The notes beneath the pieces were generated by a model. That model was not told the DNA's origin. It saw only the letters and a program-made list of their open reading frames with translations, and did no database searches. Positions 23,560 to 35,500 of a DNA stretch of 64,000 nt are shown one piece after another (positions within the stretch are counted from its first letter, which is position 1; every line of letters begins with the position of its first letter). The position numbers and the translations under genes were made by a program. The DNA is from Rhizoclosmatium globosum (Eukaryota; Chytridiomycota; Chytridiomycetes; Chytridiales; Chytriomycetaceae), in contig MCGO01000173.1 of assembly GCA_002104985.1 (NCBI GenBank), positions 16,331 to 80,330 on the forward strand, given 5' to 3'.

Positions 23560-23667
23560 AATGCAATTCGAAGGTTGTTTGGGGAATAAAAATGTGTTCT
23601 GAGTGGGAGTCACATGTTCCAAAAATGCTGACAAAGCTGGCGGAATAAAACGTCAAGTTACCATAAA

Positions 23668-24985
23668 ATGGGATTTACGCGAGGACAGCTGGAGCAGATC
23701 CGACTCGTCTTACGTACGATCTGTCCGTTCTCTATCGCAGCAAACTTTGCTGTGGTTGCTATCGTGGCTTTCGTAAAGAGGAAACAGACAACACTGGGTT
23801 ATCTTCATGCCTTTCTCTCGCTCTCCGACATTTGGCTCGCGATCTCATGGATCACTGGAGACACTATCGCAGAGAGTAAAGACTTGTGTATAGTCTTTGG
23901 AGCTCTATATGAGTACTTTGTGAACGCCTCGAGTTGCTGGTCGTTCTTGATTGCCCTTCACTGCTACATTATTGTGATTTACAGCCCGAAAGCCGCGGGG
24001 AAATATTGGATGGTGTATTTAACATATGGAATCGGAGTTCCATCGCTATTAGACGTTGCTACATTTGTTTCGCAGTTCGCAATGAACAGAGGAGACGTTT
24101 TTGGTGATGCAGAATATCAGTGTTGGATTTCACCCAATTATCCAGAGCTTCGAATTGCATTTTACTATTCTGTTCTGTAAGTTAAAGTAAAATCTTGAAA
24201 GTACTGACCGTATGCTACGCAGATGGCTCCACTTTGTATTGATTTTGTGTTTTTACATACGAATCTACTTCATGATTCAATCAAGAGCTCGAGACCTATC
24301 AACGACCCAAGAAACATTAAACACGATAGATGACAACATGAATGGTCCCACTAGTCCCAAAGAAGAAGAATCCCACAAAATAATGTACTCAAGTCTTTCC
24401 AGATCCAAATCATTAGCCTGCTCCAAAAACCTTATTGTCATTGACCGATCTTTCACATCGCGATTTGAAATCCCCACAAACTCAAAAGTTTCACTGTCCC
24501 CCATTGATCAACACGACTCTTTGTACATTCAACCACCCAACGCCACCAGCACAATACAGCAGTCACAAAAAAGCTCGTGCCTGAGTTATTCACACAGTCA
24601 ATCCACATTCAATCAATCAAAGTCCGCGGCAAATATTTTAAATGACTCGCCCCGATCTACAATGATACAAAGAGCACCAACCCTGACCCAGCCATCATAT
24701 GTTGCCAAAATGAGCAATTCACGGAATAAGCTCGTCTTGAAAACTGCTGTAATTGCCGTTGGAACCTTGATTTCATGGCTCCCTGCCACAATACTCCAAA
24801 TTCTTGTGTTGAATGGAGATATGGAGCCGCCACATTCTCTCAGCATTTTAACGGCTGTTGGGTTTGGATTGAGTGGGTTTTGGAACTCAGGCTCGTTTTT
24901 GATGGATTTTGTTGCGGAGTATTTGAATTTACAAAAGCAGTCGGCGGCTGGAATAGGTCAAACTCAATCTCACATTTTGTCTTGA
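23668..24985 (+). CDS. Seven-helix receptor (cAMP-receptor-like GPCR), longer loop
   Basis: Exons 23668-24176 and 24223-24985; 1,272 nt, 423 residues. Starts 108 bp after the previous copy. Same core signatures (NASSCWSF, RGDVFGDAEYQCWI, WLHFVLILCFYIRI, NSRNKLVLKTA, SWLPAT) and the identical phase-2 intron, but the third intracellular loop is longer and Ser-rich (phosphorylation-type). It has diverged clearly from the 20-23 kb pair, so the tandem is older here. No lesions. Confidence 0.8.
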
Positions 24986-25146
24986 ATATTAATAATAATA
25001 AAAGATTAAATATGCTGATGGAGAAGGAATGCAAGAAAATGTATTAATACTAACTAACTGTATACTAAGAAACAAATAAAAAAACGAGGATAAAAGACTG
25101 ACGAACCACTGAACGCCTTACTTCTCAATAACTAAACTTTCTCTCA

Positions 25147-25902
25147 TCACTTCTGAACACAGTCATTACCAAGTTCCTTCAACACACGAATACGGTCTTT
25201 CAGTCCCGTAATATACTCTGAGACTCCATCCAATATCTGAATGCGTGAACTTCCAATGACACCACCGGAACAACCTTCCATGGGAGGCAAGAGATTGGGA
25301 ACCAGAAGGCTGAGTTCCTTAAAGAGATCCTTGACACGTGCACGACGTTGTCGTTCAGATAAGACATGTGCTTGTTTTTTCGAGACTCTGGAAGAGATAG
25401 TGGTTGTTGTAGTAGTAGTAGAATTAGGAGTAGTAGTTGAATAGAAAGTTGTTGAAGGCATAGTTTTATGGAGCAGAGCCGTCGCAGTATTGACTTGCGT
25501 CTGCTGATGAAATCGATTCTTTTGTTGGAGTGGATTGGAAGTTGTAATCACCGTTGTAGAGACTGCTGGTGGAGGAGGTGGAGTTGGAGTAGAAAAGGGA
25601 GGGGTTGGAGACACATTGTGAGGCTTGTGAGATGCAATAGTGTGGTGTGAAGAAGGAAAAAAGAGACGAACGTGTTCTTCTGGAGGAGAAGGAGGGCATG
25701 GAGGAAAGCTGGATGGAAGTGGATGACTGTTTGATTGGTAATGCTGGATAGACATGGAGTCGGCGTAGTGTGGCACGTGGGTCAGATTGAACAAGTTTGA
25801 CAGTGGTGGAAGAGACATGGGAGTTGAAGTACTTGAGTATTGTGGATACTGTTGCGGATAGAGAGTCTTGGATTGGCCATGAGACTGGATAGATGTGATC
25901 AT
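25147..25902 (-). CDS. Basic helix-loop-helix transcription factor
   Basis: Single exon, 251 residues. The N-terminal 160 residues are Pro/Ser/Thr-rich and low-complexity, typical of an activation region. The basic region HVLSERQRRARVKDLFKELS (about residues 179-198) has the H..(x)ERxRR pattern of E-box (CANNTG) binders; helix 2 is SRIQILDGVSEYITGLKDRI. The loop is unusually long and Gly/Cys-containing. Nuclear DNA-binding dimer; target genes cannot be inferred. Confidence 0.85.
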   Translation of the reverse strand: MITSIQSHGQSKTLYPQQYPQYSSTSTPMSLPPLSNLFNLTHVPHYADSMSIQHYQSNSHPLPSSFPPCPPSPPEEHVRLFFPSSHHTIASHKPHNVSPTPPFSTPTPPPPPAVSTTVITTSNPLQQKNRFHQQTQVNTATALLHKTMPSTTFYSTTTPNSTTTTTTTISSRVSKKQAHVLSERQRRARVKDLFKELSLLVPNLLPPMEGCSGGVIGSSRIQILDGVSEYITGLKDRIRVLKELGNDCVQK

Positions 25903-26074
25903 TTTTTACCGGATGGATTTGTCAGGAAGACCCACATGGTCAGCAAGAAAGTGCATGCATTAAGAATGCACAGCAATATTAATAATAGTGGTATTTCAAG
26001 CAATAAACGTTGAGTTACTTGTTTGTTCTAGTTACTATTTATCTTCTGCACAAAAACAAACTGGAGACTGAGAC

Positions 26075-26973
26075 ATGAGCACCAACCCATTTGCACCAGT
26101 TGCCTCCGCCACGGCCGACTCGTCGCTCGGCCGCCGCGCCGCAATTGTCGCGCCTGCCATGTTCGCAGTTGTTGTTGCAGCGCACTCGGTGCTCGTGTCA
26201 GAGCGGGCGCTGATGTGTGTTGCGGCAGCCTTTGCGTGGCTGGTGACGGTGGTTGCGGGTCCGACTGGCCCGCAGCAGCAGCGATTGTACGCACAGTTGC
26301 TTGATCGGTGCGTTGTTTTGTTTGTTTAGGTTTCTAGAGAGTAAATAACCAATCAACCAATCGAAGGTGGTGGGCTGCTTCCCTCGTGCTCGTTCTTCTT
26401 CTTTCGCTGTTTCCTCAGTCAAACGAGCCAATGCTCTCGGCCCAGTTGCAGGCCGCCGCTTCCCAGGACGCCCTGTTGGTGCATCTCAAATCGTGCGTCT
26501 CTTGTTCATCTCCTCAAATTGGCCTGGAGTATCTCTAAACACAAACACTAAACAGCCTCTCCGGCTCGCCCTGGGGCTGCATCCAGCATGAAATCAAAAT
26601 GTTTGCTGTATACAGATCAAATAGACTTGCGACAAAGTCAGGCAAGTTTGGAGAGTATGCTCAGGTGGACATTGCCTCAATCCCACATGAAGAGTACTTT
26701 CAGGTACACGCCTCCTCTCTTCTTCCTTCCTACTCTAACTCTCTATTCTCTACTCTCTCCTCTTTGAAGGTCCTTCCTGCCGCTTACCCAAATATCACCT
26801 CTGTTTGGAAGGCTCCTGCTGTCTACAAATTGTCAAACGTCAATGACAGAGATCTCATCATCAAAGTCGGTCTCAAGTGCTCAAACTTTCCTGCAGACCT
26901 TCTCTTTGGAAAGGAACTCTGGTTGTTGGATTCAGATTCCAATGGTGCGAATCCTTTGCCAAGTGAGCTCTGA
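26075..26973 (+). CDS. Small membrane protein of unknown function
   Basis: Four exons: 26075-26307, 26367-26492, 26556-26703, 26770-26973; 711 nt, 236 residues. Two hydrophobic segments lie at about residues 20-60 (VAPAMFAVVVAAHSVLV) and 78-93 (AASLVLVLLLSLF), followed by a soluble domain with WGCIQHEIKMFAVYRS and IKVGLKCSNFPADLLF. The last intron (66 nt) is a multiple of three and open in frame, so retention would add 22 residues. No family recognised. Predicted two-pass membrane protein with most mass on one side. Confidence 0.6.
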
Positions 26974-27336
26974 CCATCTATATATTGCGAAGTGAATACG
27001 GAAGGAGTAGAGGGAAGGAGGGTACCGAACGGTTCTAGGCTGCGCTGTGTGGAAATGGCACGTGCAACGGCATACGAAAGCAAAGCCGACTCGCTTATGG
27101 CAAAGCGAGCCATTAGAACTGTGAGCGAAGCGAACAAGTTTTGGCGGAGTTCATGGAGTGAATAGAAAGCCAATACCTTTCTGGCACTTTTTATTGAGCG
27201 AAGAACGGACAAACAACAACGGCGAATAGTTGATTGGAGAGAAATTAGCACAGTGAAGATAACGCGCGAGCAGAATAGTAAACCACAAAGAAATTCTTGA
27301 AGCCATGAGTTCAGCATACTAACCATCAACCCTAAG
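26974..27336. other. Spacer / likely 5' intron of the SH3 gene
   Basis: No clear gene. It must hold the missing first exon of the SH3-domain gene downstream, whose frame is open from 27337 but has no nearby ATG; the branch-like CTAACC and AG before 27337 support an intron end. It also carries, at 27117-27140, a 24-nt segment shared (about 21 of 24) with the intron at 7401-7424 on the opposite strand. Confidence 0.45.
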
Positions 27337-29142
27337 AACTCCACAAATTCCAATCTCCTTCTCCAATCATTCCACCAAAACCTCCCTTGGTTCCACGGAT
27401 TGTTCTCAGTCTTTTGAATCCACTCCAATGGCCCTTCTTGATCCTTTCGACTCTTCGCACATATACTACCATCATTGAATTGGGAATTGTTTGGCCTCTC
27501 CTCACCCGCCTTTTACGAAGAGTGCTCATCAATTACCGGGAAGACCGAGTCGCTGAGGGAAAGTCTGTACTCAAGTTGGAAGCTGATAACGGCGTCATTC
27601 ACGTTGACACTGTCTTGAAAGGTGTCGTGGAGCTGCTGATTGCACTCCAATCTCTCTTGTTGAATCGAAACAAGAAGCGTCCTGCAGAAGCCAATACAGG
27701 TTCTGCCCAAGTTGCTGCAGTATCGTCGTCAGTCTCACAATCCTCTATTGATCCAAAGATCAAGCGCTCAAACAGTCCTGCTCCTATCGACACTTCATTG
27801 GCTTCTCAACAACAGGCATCTCACGTCCGTGCGTCGTCGTCTCCTGTTCGTTACTCCAATGCCAACACACCAAGCCAAACGAAACCAATTATGAAGCTTT
27901 CAAAGTCGCAATCGCTTTGGGATGACAGCAGCACGCCATCTCGATTTGTTGGTAACTTGATTAGCAGTGTGGTGGCTGGTGGACTGGCCTCAGCTTCTGG
28001 TAACAACGGAAAAAGGAGACGAAGATGGGAGATTCCTGGTTATGTGTTTATCGTTATCAAGAGCTATGAACCTGCTTTCAAGGATGAATTGAGTATTTCG
28101 ATTGGAAATATCATTCGTATCAAGAAGATTTTTGATGATGGTGAGTTTCACTGTGAGTTCTTGATGGTGACTAACTTTTGGCGATAGGATGGGCTCTCGG
28201 AATCAACCAATCAACGAATATGCAGGGAATTTTGCCAATGGCGTTCTTGACTTGTATCAATCCAACGTCGCCATCGGCCCCTCCTATTGATCCTCAACAA
28301 TTCATCCCACGCCCAGCAGCCGCTTCAGGCGTCACAACTCCAGTATCGCTTCCTCTTCAATATGCTTCCAACACTCCCCTGACCTCCACCCCCGCGAACG
28401 CAATACCTGAAGAATTGGACGAAACAATCCTCCCTTACACAGACCTTCCCCCAACCCATCTCCGCAAACGCAGCAAATCCGTCGTGAGCATGAAACACAA
28501 CATCACCCCCAAAACAACCCCAACAATCACACCACAAGAACTCGCCCCCATTGGCACCACGCCAACATCAACCACCACCCCATCAACCGACAAACCCCGC
28601 GGTCGAAGCAGCAGCATCTCCCGCGGCGGTCGATCCCTGTCCACAAGACCCGGAAACATGTCCCGAAAAGCCTCCACAGCATCCATAAAACAAACAACAC
28701 CCTCCACATCCATCCCCACCTCCACCACCACCACCACCACACAACCCCAACCCCCATCCCTCATCGTCGCCCAAGGACCCCCCGTCTCCGTCTCACAAGC
28801 CGGCCGCGGCCGGACCCTCTCTGTAGCCTCCACTCGCACCACAACAAACCGAAACCGGTCTGAAGTCTCAACAACGGGGACCGTATACTACGTTGCTGAA
28901 ACGGGCGAAGCGACTGACGACGACGACGGGGATAATGTTCAGTTTGAGGACGCGTGGGGAATGCTGGTGGTGGGGATGAGAGTACGTATGTTGAGGAGGA
29001 GGCTGAGGTTGTTGTTGTTGATGAAGAGGATAGTACGGGGAGTAATGAGGAGGATCGGGATGTGTGGCCGCCTGTTAGGCCTGGTGGTGTGAAGGGGGAG
29101 AGGAGGGGACGGGGTAGTTTGGGTGGGTATGGACAGGTGTAA
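27337..29142 (+). CDS. SH3-domain protein, first exon unresolved
   Basis: Exons about 27337-28140 and 28188-29142. The N-terminal part has a proline-rich start and a hydrophobic/helical stretch (LLNPLQWPFLILSTLRTYTT). After a Ser-rich linker lies an SH3 domain: VIKSYEPAFKDELSISIGNI (ALYDY-like), GWALG and GILPMAFL, split by the intron. The C-terminal 280 residues are Ser/Thr/Pro-rich with SRGGRS and RSSSISR blocks. Near 28956-28959 the frame must shift by a missing base: the natural tail is acidic (DESTYVEEEAEVVVVDEED) and ends at 29142, whereas the uninterrupted frame becomes Arg/Leu nonsense. SH3 domains bind PxxP ligands; partner unknown. Confidence 0.65.
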
Positions 29143-29151
29143 AGGGAAATA

Positions 29152-29178
29152 TGTGTGTGTGTGTGTGAGTGTGTGTGT
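29152..29178. repeat. GT dinucleotide microsatellite
   Basis: An almost pure TG tract of about 27 bases just after the SH3 gene stop, interrupted once. It sits in the probable 3' UTR. Likely polymorphic; no function implied. Confidence 0.85.
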
Positions 29179-29420
29179 AGAGATTTAGAGTGTTTTTTTG
29201 GTTCTTTCTCGTTTTTGGTTTACTTTTTTCTTCTTGGATACTTACTTTACTCTATTACAGTCTTATACATCTTAGATGAAATATAGGAAAAGATTTGAAT
29301 ATAGTTTCAACAATTTAGCGAAATTTGTTTTGTTTGGTTGTCTACATGTCAACTTTCGTTTGTCTTCGTTAATATTTATGTTTAAAAGAGCAAACATCAA
29401 CACAAACTTTAACGCAACTG

Positions 29421-30380
29421 ATGATAGCTGACACTGTGGAATCCCATAACAATCAACTAGCTACTAGTTCAAAAATTCTCGATAATGCCTCGGACAATGA
29501 GCTATCAAAGAATGCAGTTTCTCTCGTTAGTCAATCCAATTCAGAGATCACTCTTACCTTCAAAGCAGAAGAGGAGGATGAGACGATGAACCATGACTCA
29601 ACGGGCTTTCTTTCTGGAAGAGATGCTATTGACTTTGTTGGAAGCATCAAGGGTTCCGATATTATCCTTGTCCTTCCCAACGGAGAAACTATCTTTGCAC
29701 ATAGCAAGTACCTACGTCGCAATGCATACTTTAAAGCTCATTTGGACTTCCCGATGGATTGTAGCATCGGGGGCAATTCAAGTTCAGTAGAACGAAGGAT
29801 CATCAAGGTTCTCCCTCCACACACAAACACATTCCGCACGATCCTTCAAGTAATCTATAAACATTCGAACGATACATCTGGATTTATCGGAGTTGAACTG
29901 TTTTGCCCCCTCTTTGAAAACGCAACGTATTTCCAGTCTGACGAGCTCGAACACGATTGCTTAGTGTACTTTGAATCGAATTGGCAGTATGTTATCCAGA
30001 ACGATCGGTTTAGCGTCAAAGGGTTCGCGGAATCATCACTTCGGCATTTGTTGGGTCACAAGAATAGCACATTTGAGGATTCCGAATGTTTTCAAATCAT
30101 TCTTGCGTATGCGGTTGATGCACAGGATGAAGATGACGAAATGCTGCGTGGGTTGATGAAGGATTTTGTCAACTTGAATCGGGTTTCACCATTCACTTTC
30201 AAAACGATTGGGGCAAGGCATAGAGTAGAGATGGACAGGTGTTTCAAAGCAAGTGATATTGCGTATCGAGAGCAGAAGGGAATTGAGGTGTTTTGCCACG
30301 ATTGTGACCAGTGGGTTTTGTTGAAGAGTGTTGGGGCTGAGGATGAGCCTTGTGATGATCATATATTGCCTGAAAAATAA
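29421..30380 (+). CDS. BTB/POZ-domain protein, copy 1
   Basis: Single exon, 319 residues. BTB fold at about residues 75-190: GSDIILVLPNGETIFAHSKY followed by YFKAHLDF, then IIKVLPPHTNTFRTILQVIY. BTB domains dimerise and often link substrates to Cul3 ubiquitin ligases. The C-terminal region is helical (BACK-like position) and ends with a CxxCxxW element (FCHDCDQWVLL), also found in the next gene; a single CxxC pair may bind metal in a dimer. Tandem paralogue at 30426-31434. Confidence 0.75.
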   Translation: MIADTVESHNNQLATSSKILDNASDNELSKNAVSLVSQSNSEITLTFKAEEEDETMNHDSTGFLSGRDAIDFVGSIKGSDIILVLPNGETIFAHSKYLRRNAYFKAHLDFPMDCSIGGNSSSVERRIIKVLPPHTNTFRTILQVIYKHSNDTSGFIGVELFCPLFENATYFQSDELEHDCLVYFESNWQYVIQNDRFSVKGFAESSLRHLLGHKNSTFEDSECFQIILAYAVDAQDEDDEMLRGLMKDFVNLNRVSPFTFKTIGARHRVEMDRCFKASDIAYREQKGIEVFCHDCDQWVLLKSVGAEDEPCDDHILPEK

Positions 30381-30425
30381 AGTAGTGGCTGCTTACGATA
30401 ACCGATTCAAGTGAATTATGCGATA

Positions 30426-31434
30426 ATGAGCAAAGGGTTTTTTTGTTTTGCTTTGAACAAGACATCACAGTTATTTTATCGAATCGAATCGAATAAATCA
30501 ATCGCACTTGAACTTGAAGGTTTCACTTCGGCAAGCGTATCTGTGCTGCAAGAGTCCAAGGCGGAGTGTACACTTACCATCAACCTCACCTTAGCAACAG
30601 AGTCTGACAAGACCACGTCAGTCATGGATGATGATGAATTACTTACCGGAGACGAAAGCGATGGATCTTGTTGGATGTCTCAAAGACGCAGACCTTGTTC
30701 TCGTCCTTGAAACAGGCGAGATCATATTCGCTCACAGCAAGTACCTGAAGCGTAATCCATACTTTAAGGCTCACTTGAATTTTAATGCTGAATCAGAGAA
30801 GCTCACTGTGGGAAACTCAAGATTCAATATCATCAAAGTCCTTCCTCCTCATCTATGCGCGTTCCGTACAATTCTTCAACTCATATACTTTCATGGTGAT
30901 AATGTCAGCGATTACGAATATTCAATATCTGTTGAAATGTTTTGTGCCTTGATGGAAAATGCCCTGTTCTTCCAGATGGATCTTCTGGTGGACGCGTGCA
31001 AATCCTTCTTCAATGTCAATTGGAAGTTGGTTTCGCTGCAAGGTCGTTTCTGCAAGGAAAGATTTTCTGATACGACGTTGATTATGTTGTTCGAAACTTG
31101 GGAGCCTAACCCGAATGCAGACTCTTACATCTTTGAATGCATCATCAAATACAGGAATAATTCAGACTCTGAAGATGCAAGGTTTTTTAAAGCGCTTATG
31201 GAAGAAAATGTGAGCTTGGGTTCGGTCGATTCTGATGTCTTGGATGAAATGAATAATAGTTTCCACGATTCTTTCAATGATTGCTTGAGTGCGAGCGATA
31301 TCCTCGGCAATCTGTATGAAAAAACGGCCGTACTTTGCTCTAACTGCGATGAATGGATCAGTTTGAGGGACCTTACTGCCAAAGAAAAGACATGTTTAGG
31401 TGGCTCAATCCACAAACCGCAAGTGGCAATTTAA
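30426..31434 (+). CDS. BTB/POZ-domain protein, copy 2, with apparent missing base
   Basis: Paralogue of 29421-30380, 45 bp downstream on the same strand. The BTB core (DADLVLVLETGEIIFAHSKY, YFKAHLNF, IIKVLPPHLCAFRTILQLIY) reads intact from an ATG at 30628. Upstream, sequence similar to the N-terminus of copy 1 (CTLTINLTL, then MDDDELLTGDE) is in another frame; one extra base at 30655-30657 (an AAA run) joins them as GDEKAMDLVG, matching copy 1 (GRDAIDFVG). The C-terminus has the same CxxCxxW element (LCSNCDEWISL). So either a start at 30628 or a one-base indel; I favour the indel. Confidence 0.65.
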
Positions 31435-31573
31435 CTTAATCAAATTCTGCATGGATCACTTTTCGTTTGATCGTACCGTCCTAACTTTTAATTCTTCAAG
31501 ACGTATAATAAGAATTTAATAAGTCAAAAAATAAATACAATCATGTATGCATCTTAATTGATTTTATTTTCTT

Positions 31574-32515
31574 ATGGAGGAGCTGAAGGAGTTTGGGCTT
31601 CCCTGCCTCACACACCTTGATGGCCCAGCGAATGTTCACATATCCTTCACTGGTTCGTAAATGTTAAGTTGTTAGTGCAGTCCTCCACTAAGCCAGTCCA
31701 GGGGGGAAAGACTCAGTTTTGACACTTGAGCTCATCAAAACGACAATGCCGAATCTGACAATCAAGAAACTTGTTACATTCTTTCCAATCACAAACACTG
31801 CGCATCCGAATGATTTCATTGCGTTCCAAGCTGAGGCGCTTGGGTTTCCGTCTGAAGTAAACACAATTTCGGGCGATCCATCGTACTTGGAAACCTACCG
31901 TGCCCATATGAAACGGTTTACGGAGCAGGATCAAGTTGCTGCACTTGCAACTGGAGATATCGAGGATGTTGGGGTGGGTATTGTCCTTGATGTGTTCCCA
32001 AGTGCTCAACTCTAAGATGATAGCATGGGTTCATGGGAAAGGCAGCCTATCCAACAGGCCTTCGAATCTTGAGTCCTTTGTTCCAAAGACCGCGCGAAGA
32101 GATCTTGGCTCTATTCAGGAAGTATCAGCTGAAACCTGTCATTACTCTTATTTCACTTGGTAACATCCCACATGATATTGCCGTGCAACTAATTGGAAGG
32201 GTTTTGGATGACACCACTCTTGGGATCATGAGAGCTCATAATGTTCGAGTTGCACGAGGGGAGGTTCCACAGGGACTCACTGCAGGGAAGCCGAATAAGC
32301 ACAATAACGAAGTCGATTTGTGTGGCGAAAACGGAGAGTACCATACCATGTGTTTAGATGGATTATCGTTCAAGAAACGAGTGTGTTTGGTGGACGTTAC
32401 AACACGAAAGGAAATTCAAGGACATGAGATCCCCACCATTATCAAGAAAGACCCTTGGGGAGAATACCTTCATTTGGATTATAGTTCATTTGGTTTCGAG
32501 TTACGAGCCAAGTAA
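31574..32515 (+). CDS. DPH6: Diphthine-ammonia ligase-like PP-loop protein
   Basis: Three exons: 31574-31652, 31693-31973, 32024-32515; 852 nt, 283 residues. DPH6 performs the last, ATP-dependent amidation step of diphthamide synthesis on elongation factor 2. The PP-loop reads SPGGKDS (residues 28-34, usually SGGKDS), split close to an intron; further family motifs are ATGDIEDVG, an equivalent of the RILSPLFQR..E.L block, and near the end CGENGEYHTMCLD, matching CGEGGEYET in animal DPH6. It lacks the C-terminal RidA-like extension of yeast Dph6 and is the short form. The extra Pro in the PP-loop is unusual. Confidence 0.72.
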
Positions 32516-32573
32516 AAGAGCTACGTAAATGGCAATTTATTGATAACCGCGACAAACGATCCAAGCCAACACA

Positions 32574-35500
32574 TCAGACTTTTGGTGGCTTCGCAGTGAA
32601 CACGGCATCTCCAAATGCTTCACTACTAACATACACTGCAAACAACTCAACTTGTGACAACACGCCCGTGTTGCTCAAACTCACGTATTCAAAACGACCC
32701 AGCATATCAGAATATCCGTCCTTGTAAAACACTTCCTTCCCACTTCGAAGGCGAGCGTACACTTTCACGTAAGCGGAACCAACAGGTTTGAAGTCGCGTG
32801 GCGCCAATAACCTCACATCAGCAGCTTCTGTCAAAGCCCATTCACTGTCAACTCCGGCATTCGATAACCCTCCCTTCAAAACTTGCAAAATTCCCTTACG
32901 CTCCATGAAGGAAACCTTCAAACTCGATTCTGATGCAACACGCATTTGTGAGATGGCACCGTTGAGGGCAAACACCTCCACCGCCAAATTCCCTCGCTGA
33001 ACATCAGTAGGGATTTGAACCGTCAATTCGCCTGAGCCCGTTGGGAACTGAACAGTAATAGAATGATGTGGTTGTGTCATGATAGATGGCGAATCATTGT
33101 TTCTGGCTGTCTCCCCTTTGAATCTCGATGCAACAACGAACGGACGAGTAGAGAACTCCATTTCAAGGTTGAGCGAATAGAATTTCACTTCGCAAGATCG
33201 AATGTTATTGTAAGAGAAAGAGAGAGATGCTTGAGTTGTGGAGGTTGCGTGCAGGATACCGAAGGTAAGGGAGGGTTCAGATAAGGCGCTTTGAGCAGAG
33301 TTGTTGGTGGCTGTAGTTTCAGATGTTCCGGCTTCCGTGAAAAAGGCAATAAATTCATCAGCACGAGCAAGAACAGCCGTAAACAACTCATTCCAGTTCT
33401 TGACAGGATAATCCTTATACTTGTTCGCAATTTCGCGAGCGATCTTAAGGGAATCGGCACCAGAAGATGACGACGGATCAATGAAATCAAACCATGCTTT
33501 TAAGTAGTCAAACTGAATTTGCATGTCAACAACGACTCTGTTGTTGGCAACTTCGCTTTCCAAGAATGAAAATCTGTCGAGTGCTTCTTTGAATCGGTCT
33601 TGAAGCAAAAGGTAACAAATGAGAGAGATATGGTCTTTGCACGAATATGCCATTGCTGGCTTCACGAGGAGATATTCCAAGAAAGCCGAGTATGTTTCGA
33701 CAAACTCTTTGTTATTGGCTCGAGCGCGTTGTCCAATTTCATGGGCTACAATTAACAAGTAAGTAAGCCATCAAACTTAACTTTTTCAATACAAACCTCT
33801 TGCGTTGATCAATGGCCAGTAAGAGTAAACGTCCTTGTCGCCCGTCACAAAGTCATCCACAACAACATCTCCAACCTGAACATACGGCAAATCGTTTGGC
33901 TTCTGGTTAATCAACCACTCCACAATGTGCTCACGAGATTGATACTTGACCCCAAACGCCCATACTTGATCCGAATACACACCACGAGCTTTTAAAACTT
34001 TGACAACCTTCAGCCAAAACTCTCCGTTCTTGTTGAAACGGAACAAAACATCATCCACCATATCGCTGTGTAATACATTCTCGGGATTTTGCAACCACGT
34101 CAATACTTCATCGTCAGAGCCATGTTCAGCAAGGTACGGCCAAGTGATTCCACCTGCTCCGTCCATCAACATTGCCTTCTCCACCGTTTCGACGGCAATT
34201 AACTTTTGTGGCGTGCTCGACGAAATAATAACATTCTTGCGGTCAGCTAAGCGAACAGGGTACTGCTCGAATTCTCCCGCGGCAGCAAAGTAAAAGTGGT
34301 ATGTCTCCAAGATTGTTTTGAATGGCTGTAAAGTGAAGCGATGTGTTTTGATAGGACTGCACTTCATGGCCAAAGATCCAGCTGGAATCGCAACAAGGGC
34401 AGACACAAGGTAGGGAATTGCCATTGTGTTTGTCAGAGTCACTTGCATGGCATACACTTTTCCAGCCAAGAATTTTTGGCCATTTTGAGGATCAATGTAT
34501 CGTGGAATCCACTCAAGACTGTCTTCATCCTGTACTTCTGCATTGTCAGGGTCAAAATACTGGACATTGCAAATAATGGAGGGAAGAGTTTTGATGGAAG
34601 ATTCCTTTCGACGCAGGTTAGTCAGACAAGCAATATAACCTCCCCAAACTCACCTTATATTCTTTGTGGTACACAATGCAAGGAGTCTTTGCAAGGATGG
34701 CAAGACTTTGGTCAACTTTACGAGCTTGAATAGCAGTTGCACCATCGGCAAAGCCAACATTTAAAATGGACAAGGCGAACATAATTTCCGTGAAGTCTCC
34801 AACTAAGACATCTCCAACGTTCTACACGACAATTATTTTAAGTAACGTACTTCAATCGAGATGAGCTTTACCTCTGAAAAGAAGCCAGGTTTTGAGGAGT
34901 TGGAAACAACATGAGTCAAGAAATCGTTCCAAAAGTCGTTAATTTCAATATCTTTCTTGTTATTCCAGCGAGACTCGTTCCAATAGTGACGTTCCGCCAG
35001 CTCACTTGTTTCAGGAGGCGGTTCGAAAAACTGCGACTGAGGTGGTACAGCAGCAGCAGGGGCAGGAGGAGGAGGTGCAGCCCCAAACGCCATCGTTCTA
35101 CTAAAGGAGGAAGCCCCTGGGGCGGGTCTGGGTGAATCCAAACCATCTAATTGAAAGCCCATATCGTCATCAGAATCTTCCATGAGCAACATTTCCTCCT
35201 TAGACTCAGTTTCAGCTGATATAAAGAGAAAGTTAATACACGCGGAAAAGGAGCGCATTTTGTTTCCTACCTGCATTTAGCAAAATTGCAAAGATTTTTG
35301 CTCTAACATCTGACTTAGCAGCCACATATGGACCATTCTTGCACTCCTTGTTATACAAATTCGTCACCCAACTCTTCACAATGTGCACTTCTTCGGAATC
35401 TCCAAGTCCATGTTGAACCAATACTCTCGCCAGCAAAATCTTCTCGACTAAATTCAAGTTGTTCCAGATCCCTGAAGTATTTCTAATGGCCCGCTTGCAA

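Noticed and set aside
27337..28300. Peroxin PEX13 for the SH3 protein
   Set aside because: The SH3 domain is central, not terminal, and the PEX13 N-terminal features are missing.
28435..28842. Minus-strand Gly/Val/Trp-rich frames opposite the SH3 gene tail
   Set aside because: Complement of Pro/Thr-rich coding sequence; low complexity only.
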